Source: JBGLNJ01 sp964353405
Lineage (GTDB): Bacteria > Chloroflexota > Anaerolineae > Fen-1058
Reading direction: 5' to 3'
Assembly (NCBI GenBank): GCA_964353405.1
Contig: CAYGWJ010000214.1
Coordinates: forward strand, 1-7,955
DNA: 7,955 nucleotides
Shown: piece by piece, positions 1 to 6,011 of the stretch
Layout: each line of letters starts with the position of its first letter
How positions within the stretch are numbered: the stretch's first letter is position 1
Program-made: the position numbers and the translations under genes
Notes under the pieces: model-generated
The model's input: only the letters and a program-made list of their open reading frames with translations
Database searches by the model: none
Told to the model about the DNA's origin: nothing

Positions 1-29
1 ATGGGTCTAGTCTGCCACGATGCCCCCGA

Positions 30-590
30 TTGTCAAGTCAAAGTGAGTTTTGCGCCATTGCTGAAGAACTACTCAGAGCATTAAAAGCCCGTTTTGAGAA
101 AAACATGAACCGCCATAAAGATCTTGAATGGGCGAAAGTACAAGCAAAACTGGAAGCTAATACTGAAAAACTGTCGTCACTCAATGAAATGGAGATAACT
201 GGCGGTGAACCGGATGTTGTTGGTTATGATAAAAAGACGGGCGAATACATTTTTTATGATTGTTCAGCGGAAAGTCCTAAAGGCCGCAGAAATGTTTGTT
301 ATGACCGTGAAGCGCTGGAGTCAAGGAAAGAATTTAAACCAAAAGATACCGCTATGGATATGGCAGCTGCCATGGGCATTGAGCTTTTAACGGAAGAAGA
401 ATATCGAGAGTTGCAGAAACTTGGAAATTTCGATACGAAAACGTCGAGCTGGCTGAAAACACCTTCTGAAATTAGAAAACTCGGCGGCGCCATCTTTGCC
501 GATCGTCGCTACGACCATGTCTTCGTGTATCACAACGGTGCGCCCTCTTACTATGGCGTCAGGGGGTTCCGTGGCTCGCTAAGGGTCTAA
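30..590 (+). CDS. DUF4256 family protein
   Basis: This is a soluble, charged protein of unknown function, 186 aa from a TTG start at 30. The frame has no stop between the window edge and 30, so the true start could lie further left. The length fits DUF4256 proteins (about 185-200 aa). Recognisable family blocks are an N-terminal helix ending ALKARFEKNMNRH, then EPDVVGYD, YDCSAESPKGRR with YDREALESR, GIELLTEEEYRELQKLG, and the C-terminal YDHVFVYHNGA and GVRGFRGSLRV. The match to the family is strong by recall of its conserved blocks; no biochemical role is known to me. No signal peptide or membrane segment is visible. The gene is clearly more A+T rich than the following CPBP gene, which suggests separate acquisition. 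No ribosome binding site is obvious before the TTG, so the start is uncertain. Confidence 0.88.
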   Translation: MSSQSEFCAIAEELLRALKARFEKNMNRHKDLEWAKVQAKLEANTEKLSSLNEMEITGGEPDVVGYDKKTGEYIFYDCSAESPKGRRNVCYDREALESRKEFKPKDTAMDMAAAMGIELLTEEEYRELQKLGNFDTKTSSWLKTPSEIRKLGGAIFADRRYDHVFVYHNGAPSYYGVRGFRGSLRV

Positions 591-729
591 ATTTTGCACA
601 GACAGCTTGAGAACGGATCACGCAAAAGATTGGATCAGTTCTCCAGACCCGATCAAAGAGCGACTGGAGATGGTTCTCATTGCTCAAGGCGCGCGTATCG
701 CGTATACTGAAAATGGTCAGCAAACGTAA
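583..729 (+). pseudogene. Orphan C-terminal coding remnant
   Basis: Between the DUF4256 and CPBP genes, frame 1 is open from just after a TAA at 580-582 to a TAA at 727-729. It reads like real protein, with a stretch DHAKDWISSPDPIKERLEM followed by VLIAQGARIAY and ending TENGQQT. The composition is amphipathic and protein-like, but there is no ATG or ribosome binding site at its left side (only a TTG at 607). I read it as the tail of a gene whose front was lost when the DUF4256 segment was joined here. The family is not recognised. It could also be a chance open stretch of about 48 codons. Confidence 0.3.
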
Positions 730-751
730 TCTTCTCTGATGACGGAAAGTG

Positions 752-756
752 AGGAG
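752..756 (+). promoter_or_regulatory. Ribosome binding site of the CPBP gene
   Basis: AGGAG lies 4 nt before the ATG at 761. It overlaps the upstream in-frame GTG at 749, so it supports ATG 761 as the start rather than the longer GTG form. Confidence 0.6.
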
Positions 757-760
757 TATC

Positions 761-1669
761 ATGAACTCGACAATCGATCGTAAACGCATCTTCATCTTCG
801 TGGCCATTACCTACGGCTTCTCCATCGTGCTGGCCTTGGTGATCTATTTGAACGGCGGGATCTTTGTCAAGTTCCCCTTTGTGCTGACGCCGCTTGCGAT
901 GGCACTGATGATGCTGCTGATGTTCTCGCCAGCAATCGCAAATATCGCCACCCGGCTGATCACCCGCGAGGGCTGGTCGAACATGCTCCTGCGTCCGAAC
1001 TTACGGCGCGGCTGGCCCGTCTACCTGGCGGCCTTGTTCCTGCCGGCCCTGGCGACCATCGTGGGTGGGGCGGTCTACTACCTGCTGTTCCCCGACCGGT
1101 TTGACCCGTCCATGACATACGGGCGCGAGACGCTGGGCTTGGTCCCGGTCGCCGGGAATACGAATGTCTGGACGTTCCTCATCACCATGACGCCCTTCGC
1201 CATCGCGCTCTCCCTGCCTACTCTGCCGCTCCCGTTTGGAGAAGAGTTCGGCTGGCGCGCGTACCTGCTGCCCAAGTTGCTGCCGCTCGGAGCGCGCAAG
1301 GCCGTGCTGCTGGTCGGCGCCATCTGGGCCGTCTGGCACTGGCCGTATGTGTTCATGGGATACGAGTACGGGTTCAACTATTGGGGCGCGCCGGTGGTTG
1401 GCCCGCTGCTGTGGCTGGTGATCTGCTTTTTCTTCAGCACGTTCCTCACCTGGGTCACCCTGCGCAGTGGCAGCGTTTGGCCTGCGGCGCTCGGCCACGG
1501 TGTCATCAATGCCACGGCCGCCCTGATGCTCTACTTCATCCGGGGAGAACCGGAGAGTCTGATCGGCCCCATGCCTGTAGGGATCATCGGGTCGCTGGGG
1601 TACGCGTTGCTGGCCTTGCTTATTTTCTTCCACCCGCGCGCTCTGGCCCAACCGCCGGTCCGCGGCTAG
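761..1669 (+). CDS. CPBP family intramembrane glutamic endopeptidase (Rce1/Abi-like)
   Basis: This is a polytopic membrane protease of the CPBP (CAAX protease and bacteriocin-processing) family, 302 aa from ATG 761. Counting from that Met, the three family motifs are complete: E161-E162-xxx-R166 (in PFGEEFGWRAYLL), W189xxxH193 (in WAVWHWPYV, W replacing the usual F) and H246xxxN250 (in HGVINA). These are the glutamate and histidine residues expected to form the catalytic centre in the membrane. About eight hydrophobic segments are visible, the first near residues 9-30 and the last near 278-292. Bacterial members are linked to bacteriocin immunity, peptide processing or membrane stress, but no bacteriocin gene lies nearby, so the substrate is unknown. 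The stop lies 61 nt before an attC site, in the same orientation, so the gene may be the payload of an integron cassette whose left border is not seen. Confidence 0.93.
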   Translation: MNSTIDRKRIFIFVAITYGFSIVLALVIYLNGGIFVKFPFVLTPLAMALMMLLMFSPAIANIATRLITREGWSNMLLRPNLRRGWPVYLAALFLPALATIVGGAVYYLLFPDRFDPSMTYGRETLGLVPVAGNTNVWTFLITMTPFAIALSLPTLPLPFGEEFGWRAYLLPKLLPLGARKAVLLVGAIWAVWHWPYVFMGYEYGFNYWGAPVVGPLLWLVICFFFSTFLTWVTLRSGSVWPAALGHGVINATAALMLYFIRGEPESLIGPMPVGIIGSLGYALLALLIFFHPRALAQPPVRG

Positions 1670-1730
1670 GAGGCTGAGCATTTACCAGTTCTGCATTGGA
1701 AAGGCGGCAGGGTGAAGAATTCACTACGCC

Positions 1731-1859
1731 GCCCAACACAGCGTGCACCCGACTGGTGGGAGTCGCCGCGCTAAAAAGGAGTACACTGAACTCAAGCCAG
1801 TTCCGTCAAAGCGGCGGTATCCAGTCCCGCCCACCAGCGGGTAACGCCCACCGTTAGGC
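1731..1859 (+). other. attC recombination site 1 of an integron cassette
   Basis: The site begins with an R'' box GCCCAAC (1731-1737; pattern RYYYAAC) and ends with an R' box GTTAGGC (1853-1859; pattern GTTRRRY). The arms are strongly complementary: ACCCG (1747-1751) pairs with CGGGT (1838-1842), and CTGGTGGG (1753-1760) pairs with CCCACCAG (1830-1837). The base A1752 is left unpaired between them, as expected of the extrahelical bases that let the integrase choose the strand. The length of 129 bp and the single-sided bulge match chromosomal integron attC sites. Integrase would cut between G1853 and T1854. I know the attC rules from the family; the pairing is seen directly. Confidence 0.85.
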
Positions 1860-1884
1860 ATGGCGCTGAAGAGGGGAGACATGA

Positions 1885-1992
1885 CGAAGACGGGTGCCGT
1901 TCTTGATCTGCTACCGCTGGCAGTGGGACAACGGCACCAAGGAAGCCCAATTTGGGATGGATCTGGAGATCAGTGCCGGGTACTCGTTCTGA
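1885..1992 (+). pseudogene. Short coding remnant upstream of the DUF4386 gene
   Basis: Just inside the cassette, frame 1 is open from after a TGA at 1882-1884 to a TGA at 1990-1992. It encodes VPFLICYRWQWDNGTKE and then AQFGMDLEISAGYSF. The sequence is protein-like and ends with a natural-looking aromatic C-terminus, but there is only a weak GTG (1894) and no start signal of its own. A good ribosome binding site (GAGGGGAG, 1871-1878) precedes an ATG at 1881 in a different frame. One reading is that a small gene starting at 1881 was frameshifted by an indel near 1890-1915. The family is not recognised, and this stretch may be an untranslated leader. Confidence 0.3.
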
Positions 1993-2003
1993 AATCAATT
2001 CAC

Positions 2004-2009
2004 GGAGGA
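2004..2009 (+). promoter_or_regulatory. Ribosome binding site of the DUF4386 gene
   Basis: GGAGGA lies 6 nt before ATG 2016. It decides the start: the same frame is open back to ATG 1860 and ATG 1881, but the extra residues are hydrophilic and unlike the family's N-terminus. Confidence 0.75.
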
Positions 2010-2015
2010 ATCAAA

Positions 2016-2744
2016 ATGACACAAAAACGCATCGTCGGTGCAGAGCAACGCAGGGCCGAAATCATGGTGGCGACCCTCTTTCTGTTGACCGCCGCCACCA
2101 GTATCTTCGCGGCCTTCGTCCTGGATCCAATTCTGAAGGCGCCAAACTATCTGGCAGGGCTATTTCCCAACACGGCCGCCGTCGCTTGGGGAGCCCTGGG
2201 CTGGTCAATCAACAACATTGGCATCGTGTTCATCGCGGTGTTCATGTATCCCTTGCTAAGAAGGCTTAATGAGAATGCGGCGGTCGGGTACTTGGCGACG
2301 CGGATCATCGAGGGGACTGTCATGATGTTTGGGGTCGTAGCAACCCTGATGCTGATCCCGCTCAGTGGCGAGTTCATCAAGGCCGGTGCTCCCCTGAACT
2401 CCTGGTATCAGACCCTCGGTGACTCGCTCGTGCAGGCGAGGCTGCTGGGCCTGAGCGCAGTATCCTTGCCGCTCCTCGGTCTGGGTGGGTGCATCTTCAC
2501 CAGGCAGTTGGTTCGGTCCAAGCTGGTTCCCCGGTTCATTTCTGTCGTCGGTCTGGTCGGGTATGCCTTGGTCCTGTTCGGCGGCGTAGCGGCCTGGTTC
2601 GGCCTCGTCGACCCCTCTCCCGGGAGCCCCGCGAGCATCATCGCGGTCCCCGTCGCGGTGTTCGAGATCATCCTTCTGCCCTTCTGGCTGTTCTTCCGGG
2701 GCTTCAAGATGCCGGAAGCGACCGAAACAGGAGTGTCAAAATGA
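2016..2744 (+). CDS. DUF4386 family membrane protein
   Basis: This is an integral membrane protein of 242 aa. The N-terminus MTQKRIVGAEQRRAEIM is followed by a first membrane helix (about residues 17-38, VATLFLLTAATSIFAAFVL), which is the typical opening of DUF4386 proteins. About six further hydrophobic segments follow, including INNIGIVFIAVFMYPLL with the RRLNE loop, a helix around MMFGVVATLMLIPL, one around LPLLGLGGCIFTRQLV, and a last helix VAVFEIILLPFWLFFRG before a short polar tail. DUF4386 has no known biochemical activity, and no catalytic residues are apparent. The gene is the payload of a cassette bounded by attC 1 on the left and the intron-split attC 2 on the right, in the standard orientation with attC downstream. 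Its TGA overlaps the ATG of a 25-codon ORF (ATGA). Confidence 0.9.
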   Translation: MTQKRIVGAEQRRAEIMVATLFLLTAATSIFAAFVLDPILKAPNYLAGLFPNTAAVAWGALGWSINNIGIVFIAVFMYPLLRRLNENAAVGYLATRIIEGTVMMFGVVATLMLIPLSGEFIKAGAPLNSWYQTLGDSLVQARLLGLSAVSLPLLGLGGCIFTRQLVRSKLVPRFISVVGLVGYALVLFGGVAAWFGLVDPSPGSPASIIAVPVAVFEIILLPFWLFFRGFKMPEATETGVSK

Positions 2745-2818
2745 CGGATTCCATTGTGGCCAGGATTCCCGGAGTGCAGGTTTCGCAGTTTCGCGTCGGC
2801 CATTCCCCGCATGCCTAG
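2741..2818 (+). CDS. Possible 25-residue ORF ending in the attC R'' box
   Basis: The ATG at 2741 overlaps the DUF4386 stop as ATGA, an arrangement typical of translational coupling. The frame reads MTDSIVARIPGVQVSQFRVG and ends GHSPHA. The stop is formed at the intron junction: GCC-TA then G of the intron (TAG) with the intron present, or TAA from GCCTAAC in the empty attC. Cassette ORFs often stop inside the R'' box. It is short and unrecognised, and may be the truncated start of a second gene or only noncoding spacer. Confidence 0.3.
   Translation: MTDSIVARIPGVQVSQFRVGHSPHA
2813..2817 (+). other. attC site 2, left fragment (R'' box cut by the intron)
   Basis: GCCTA here joins ACAAGC at 5133 when the intron is removed, restoring R'' GCCTAAC. 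The rest of this attC is at 5133-5235. The intact site would be 108 bp. Confidence 0.8.
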
Positions 2819-2820
2819 TT

Positions 2821-2855
2821 CTGGTCAGGGAGGCGGTCGCCCGCCTCCCTGCCAG
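2821..2855 (-). ncRNA. Group II intron domain VI with branch-point A
   Basis: On the minus strand, CTGG + CAGGGAGGCGG pairs with CCGCCTCCCTG + CCAG around a GCGA loop. A single unpaired A (complement of T2825) sits between the two helix parts. This is the lariat branch-point adenosine, 7 nt from the 3' splice site. Confidence 0.88.
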
Positions 2856-2859
2856 TCCC

Positions 2860-2894
2860 GAACCGTGCATGAGACTTTCGCACTCACACGGCTC
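2860..2894 (-). ncRNA. Group II intron domain V
   Basis: This is the catalytic hairpin of 35 nt. The minus strand starts GAGCCGTG and ends CACGGTTC, which pair over 8 bp and carry the AGC catalytic triad near the start. An upper stem TGAG/CTCA is capped by a GAAA tetraloop (in GCGAAAGT). It is directly downstream of the maturase stop. Confidence 0.92.
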
Positions 2895-2916
2895 TTCAGC
2901 ACGAGGGCTGTTGTCA

Positions 2917-4518
2917 TCAGTACAGCGTTCGGTGTGTCTGGTCGTGACAGTGGGCATGAATTAGCACCAGGTTAGGCCAAGCGTTGTCGTTGTGATTCCC
3001 GTCCTTGTGGTGCACCTCTAACACGTCCTCTGTCGTCAAGCGTAATCCACAGCGACCACATCGGCCTCGTTGCTCCTTCAAGAGTTTCAGCACGCGGGGC
3101 GATTTGGTCGGGTCACGCCCCAACCGTGCGCCCCAATACACCCAGTCACCGTCATACGGACTCTTGTCCCCTTTGACTTTGATGTGCCGCACGATGCGCG
3201 TATCGTCATAGCGTTCCAGCGTGCTTGTCCCATCCGTGAACTCGACGCGGAGATTGACATACTTCCAGTACCGAGCGTAACGCCATCTGCCCCACTCGTG
3301 CGGGTGGCGAAAGTGCGCCCAGTGCCACAACTGCTCGAACACCAGATAGTCAAGTTTGCTGAACGTCTCTTTGGCAACACACGCCCGATAGTTCATCGCC
3401 CAGCCACGTATCACCGGATTCAGTTCGGCTATCAACGCGGCTTGCGGCGCTCCCCGATGTGCCCGCACGATTCCCTTGATGCGGTCGAGATGTCGCTGGA
3501 TGGATTTCGCGCTCGGCTTGATGATGGTCTTGTAACCCGATTGGCGTTTGTGCGAGCGATACTTGCTCACACGAAACTGGCGCACGGTAAAGCCCAGAAA
3601 GTCAAATCCGGCTTGTCCGTCGTACTCGTCCAGCGTGTGCGTGATGCGCGTTTTGTCCGGCTTGAACTGTAGCCCCATCGTTGCCAGCCATTCGGCGGCG
3701 ATGGCTTGTGCCGCTTTGAGTGTGTCGAGGTCGTCACACAAAATCACCAGGTCATCGGCATAGCGAATGATGACAACCGGATGTTTTCGCGTGTGTGCGC
3801 TCACGGCGGTTTCCAGTCCATGCAAGGCGATGTTGGCAAGCAAGGGTGAAATGACCCCGCCTTGCGGCGTGCCCGCTTCCGGGTAGAGCCACTGCCCATC
3901 ATCCAACACGCCCGCGTCCAGCCAGTCGCGTATCAAGCGCATCACGGGTTGCGGCGCGTGTAGTTTGGCAAGCAAGGCTTTCCGGTCTATCCGGTCAAAG
4001 CATTTCTCGATGTCCGCGTCCAAGACCATCTTGGGCTTCAAACGAATATGGTTGAAGATAGCTTCGATGGCATCGTGAATGGAGCGGCCTGGTCTGAACC
4101 CATAGGAGTTGGGTTCAAATTGCGCTTCCCATTCCGGCTCTAGCGCCAGCTTGACCACAGCTTGCATCGCGCGGTCGCGCAGGGTGGGAATGCCTAGCCC
4201 GCGCAACTCGTTCGGATTGCTTGATTTGGGGATGTAGGTCCGTCGAATTGGGTCAGTTGTCCAGCGGGATAGGTAGCGCAATTGATGAGCATACCTCAAC
4301 CGTTCTTCGGGCGTGAGAGAAGCGATGCCATCCACGCCAGGCGTCCGCTTGCCCCGATTGTCTTGCGTCACCTGCCGCACCGCCAGACAGCGTGCTGACC
4401 ATGAACGAAGCAACAGCCGTTGCAGCTTGTGGACACGCTGCCAGTCGTCCCGTCGCGCGGCTCGATAGAACTTGTCCTGAGCGAAGCCGAAGGATGCGTT
4501 GTTGGAGTCGGTAGACAT
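2917..4518 (-). CDS. ltrA: Group II intron reverse transcriptase/maturase with HNH endonuclease, N-terminus disrupted
   Basis: The intron-encoded protein helps the intron RNA fold and splice, and copies it into new DNA sites. In the 533-aa frame from ATG 4518, RT motifs are present in order: PGVDG (60-64), RGLGIPTLRDR (106-116), SYGFRPGRS (138-146), LDADIEKCFD (166-175), GTPQGGVISPLLANI (216-230), the catalytic YADD (253-256) and DFLGF (306-310). The maturase domain X follows (about 330-420, with NPVIRGWAMNYR). A C-terminal HNH endonuclease has C487xxC490, EVHHKDGNHNDN (501-512) and HAHCHDQTH (521-529). The first 17 residues of this frame are not native: they come from a shifted frame and a 25-nt repeat. 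The original start is ATG 4582; deleting 4468-4492 gives one continuous 546-aa protein. Translation from ATG 4518 would lose the native first 30 residues. En-bearing proteins of this type belong to lineages such as chloroplast-like (CL) or B, not class C. Confidence 0.9.
   Translation of the reverse strand: MSTDSNNASFGFAQDKFYRAARRDDWQRVHKLQRLLLRSWSARCLAVRQVTQDNRGKRTPGVDGIASLTPEERLRYAHQLRYLSRWTTDPIRRTYIPKSSNPNELRGLGIPTLRDRAMQAVVKLALEPEWEAQFEPNSYGFRPGRSIHDAIEAIFNHIRLKPKMVLDADIEKCFDRIDRKALLAKLHAPQPVMRLIRDWLDAGVLDDGQWLYPEAGTPQGGVISPLLANIALHGLETAVSAHTRKHPVVIIRYADDLVILCDDLDTLKAAQAIAAEWLATMGLQFKPDKTRITHTLDEYDGQAGFDFLGFTVRQFRVSKYRSHKRQSGYKTIIKPSAKSIQRHLDRIKGIVRAHRGAPQAALIAELNPVIRGWAMNYRACVAKETFSKLDYLVFEQLWHWAHFRHPHEWGRWRYARYWKYVNLRVEFTDGTSTLERYDDTRIVRHIKVKGDKSPYDGDWVYWGARLGRDPTKSPRVLKLLKEQRGRCGRCGLRLTTEDVLEVHHKDGNHNDNAWPNLVLIHAHCHDQTHRTLY
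4468..4492 (-). repeat. 25-nt dispersed (REP-like) repeat inserted in the maturase gene
   Basis: On the minus strand this segment begins CTTCGGCTTCGCTCAGG and ends ACAAGTTC. It resembles short repeats found many times in Chloroflexota and some other genomes (recalled, not searched). It sits between codon 30 (ATC, Ile) and TAT (Tyr) of the maturase gene. Removing it rejoins QQRI to YRAARRDDW, as in relatives that read approximately RIYRA. Its 25-nt length shifts the frame by one. No second copy occurs in this window. Confidence 0.75.
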
Positions 4519-4582
4519 TGCGCTGATAGTCTTTCCACGGCAACGTCCGCCAGCCCTCAGTCCGTATTGCTACGTCTGTCAT
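4493..4582 (-). pseudogene. ltrA: Original 5' end of the maturase gene, now out of frame
   Basis: ATG 4582 opens MTDVAIRTEGWRTLPWKDYQ followed by RNVYRLQQRI (30 codons), a standard N-terminus for group II intron proteins. A ribosome binding site AGGAG lies 10 nt upstream on the minus strand. The frame then enters the 25-nt repeat and continues wrongly to a stop near 4253. The length arithmetic supports this: 2917-4582 minus 25 nt is exactly 547 codons including the stop. Confidence 0.8.
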
Positions 4583-5132
4583 AGAACTTGTACTCCTGAT
4601 TCACCTCTACCTTCCCTCGCACCGGACTCACGTCAGCCTATCCATGCCATTGCAGCATGGCCTTTGCTTCTTGAGTCATCCTTCTCCCTTCGCGCTTGCG
4701 GCTGGTCAGCCTACTCGCTTGCCTAACCCCAAGCGAGAGCTTGAAGGGGTTGCCCCGTTCCGAGTGTCCATTTTCCGTGACCACAGGATGGCACTTTACG
4801 CCGGGTCTCATCTGGGTGAACGCCTTGCACGTTGCACTACAAGGCCAGTCGGAGACCAGTCCCTTTTGGGCTTGCCCTTCAGCCATTGGGCAAGGTCTGC
4901 ATGACGACGCTTACATGCCTTCACTTGTGTTATCCATAGTCACTTGCTCAGAGCAGCCACCCTTGTCGGCTCAGAGTCGTGCTCCTTTTCGCCCTTGCAC
5001 TCCGCCAGGTGATGACCAGTCACGCAACGTAGGGCGATGCTCTCACTTGTCCACCTCAAGGCCAGGAGTTGATGTTTTCCGTTTTCCGGTATATCATCTC
5101 ACCTGGATGGACACTCAGTTTTCGGGTCGCAC

Positions 5133-5235
5133 ACAAGCACTTGCAGCAGACCGCCTTCGGCGCACGAGATCGTGGCTTCTTGACGTCATCCTATGCGGCG
5201 CGCCTCGGCGGCAGCTGAAGCGCATGTCGTTAGGC
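5133..5235 (+). other. attC site 2, main part
   Basis: This is the remainder of the attC that closes the DUF4386 cassette. With GCCTA from 2813-2817 it forms R'' GCCTAAC, a perfect complement of R' GTTAGGC (5229-5235). Arms: GCACTTGCAGC (5137-5147) pairs with GCTGAAGCGC (5214-5223), with one G extrahelical and one A/C mismatch; CCGCC (5151-5155) pairs with GGCGG (5207-5211). The centre is a partly self-complementary loop. Integrase would cut between G5229 and T5230. Confidence 0.82.
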
Positions 5236-5300
5236 GGCACCTTGAGGTAGGCAGGATACTCAAAGGAGCGGCATGGAACGGCCGCAACGCACATACAAAA

Positions 5301-5306
5301 GGGGAG
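5301..5306 (+). promoter_or_regulatory. Ribosome binding site of the 180-aa membrane protein
   Basis: GGGGAG, 4 nt before ATG 5311, supports this start. A second site (AAGGAG, 5263-5268) precedes an ATG at 5273 in another frame. Confidence 0.6.
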
Positions 5307-5310
5307 AGAC

Positions 5311-5853
5311 ATGGGAGAAAGGCTTGAACATGATTCGCGCGCAAAGGGTGCCATGGGCAGCGGCGCCCGCGCCAAAGGACTGGTACTCGGGTTAATCGCA
5401 GGCCTGGTGGCTACAATCGTGATCGATCTGATCATGATGGGGTATTTGCTGTTCACGGGGCAACCAGCCGATGACGGGTTCGCCGTCATCGGAGATACGA
5501 CGGCGGGTTTCTTTTCCTTGTTCGGCATAGACGTGGCCGGTGGCGTTCTGCCGGGCGTGGTATGGCACTATCTGATAGGCCTTGCCTTGGGCGTCATCTT
5601 TGGCGCAGCCGTGACCCGGTTTGATGCTCTCCGCCTGAACTCTATGAAGAAGGGCGTGGGGCTTGGCATTCTGTACGCAGAGGTCATAAGTATGCCGCTC
5701 CTTGTGATGCCGCTCATCATCTTGAAATGGACAGCATCTGCCACGGCACAGTTGTTGAGATTCTATTTTGTCATGCACGCGATATGGGGCATTCTACTTG
5801 GAGTAGTCGTGAGCTACGGCCTGCGTTCTGCAATGGCGGCCCGGCAAAGATGA
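5311..5853 (+). CDS. Four-helix integral membrane protein of unknown function
   Basis: This is a 180-aa protein with a polar N-terminus (about 22 residues) and four hydrophobic helices: about 23-48 (LVLGLIAGLVATIVIDLIMM), 84-103 (HYLIGLALGVIFGAAV), 114-136 (GVGLGILYAEVISMPLLVM) and 147-171 (FVMHAIWGILLGVVVSYGL). Histidines WHY and MHAIWG lie in or at helices, and an acidic Asp sits inside helix 1 (VIDLIMMGY). It resembles small YagU/DUF-type membrane proteins of Chloroflexota, but I cannot assign a family. It starts 75 nt after the R' box of attC 2, the distance expected of the next cassette's payload. However, no attC can be seen after its stop, so it may be a truncated cassette or the array edge. 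Confidence 0.8.
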   Translation: MGERLEHDSRAKGAMGSGARAKGLVLGLIAGLVATIVIDLIMMGYLLFTGQPADDGFAVIGDTTAGFFSLFGIDVAGGVLPGVVWHYLIGLALGVIFGAAVTRFDALRLNSMKKGVGLGILYAEVISMPLLVMPLIILKWTASATAQLLRFYFVMHAIWGILLGVVVSYGLRSAMAARQR

Positions 5854-5925
5854 TTTGGAACAACCAAAGGCTGCTTGACTCAAGTGCTGCTGGGGCGGGA
5901 GGCGCAATATAAATGCAACTTAGTG

Positions 5926-5953
5926 TTGACTTTGCTCACGAAAACCGTAAAAT
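5926..5953 (+). promoter_or_regulatory. Sigma-70-type promoter upstream of the C_GCAxxG gene
   Basis: TTGACT (5926-5931) and TAAAAT (5948-5953) are separated by 16 nt, and each differs from the -35/-10 consensus by one base. It lies about 60 nt before ATG 6012 in an A+T-rich gap. This suggests the gene is transcribed on its own. Confidence 0.5.
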
Positions 5954-6011
5954 GATGTATAGGTTTCCTAGTCGGTGAGTAAAGGAAACAGAAAGGTCAA
6001 TCGGAGGCAGA

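Larger units (their letters stand above)
2818..5132 (-). mobile_element. Group II intron inserted in attC
   Basis: This is a 2315-nt self-splicing retroelement read on the minus strand. Its 5' end (minus strand, from 5132) is GTGCGACCCG, matching the GUGYG consensus. Its 3' end (2818) is AC, 7 nt after the branch-point A. Domains V and VI are clear at 2860-2894 and 2821-2855. The RNA domains I-IV lie roughly between 5132 and 4600, with the maturase ORF inserted in domain IV and ending 22 nt before domain V. The exact ends are confirmed by the restored attC R'' box (GCCTA + AC). The junction on the minus strand is TTGT / TAGGC. The last six 5'-exon bases (GCTTGT) could pair with ACAAGT motifs in domain I, at minus-strand 5050-5045 or 4928-4923; either is a candidate EBS1. 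The intron-encoded gene runs opposite to the cassette gene. Confidence 0.9.

Noticed and set aside
1001..1681. Long open frame on the minus strand opposite the CPBP gene
   Set aside because: Arg/Gln/Gly-rich product without motifs, a shadow of the G+C-rich CPBP gene.
1860..2015. Longer DUF4386 protein starting at ATG 1860 or 1881
   Set aside because: The added residues are hydrophilic and unlike the family. GGAGGA before ATG 2016 and the N-terminus RRAEIMVATLFLL support the shorter form.
2971..2977. GTTAGGC motif resembling an attC R' box
   Set aside because: It lies inside the HNH coding region of the maturase and no complementary R'' partner with matching arms was found.
4721..4727. GCCTAAC motif resembling an attC R'' box
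   Set aside because: It is within the intron RNA region, with no GTTRRRY partner at suitable distance and no paired arms.
5128..5134. Alternative intron 5' end GTGTGCG, two bases further out (5134)
   Set aside because: It also fits GUGYG, but would leave GCCTAAAGC at the exon junction. The end at 5132 restores the exact attC box GCCTAAC.
4696..5250. Open frame on the plus strand over the intron 5' region
   Set aside because: It covers the structured intron RNA and runs through the intron-exon joint; the product has no domain-like features.
5273..5395. 40-residue ORF overlapping the start of the 180-aa membrane protein, with its own AAGGAG
   Set aside because: It has no recognisable features, and the overlapping frame carries the convincing membrane protein. 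A leader peptide cannot be excluded.
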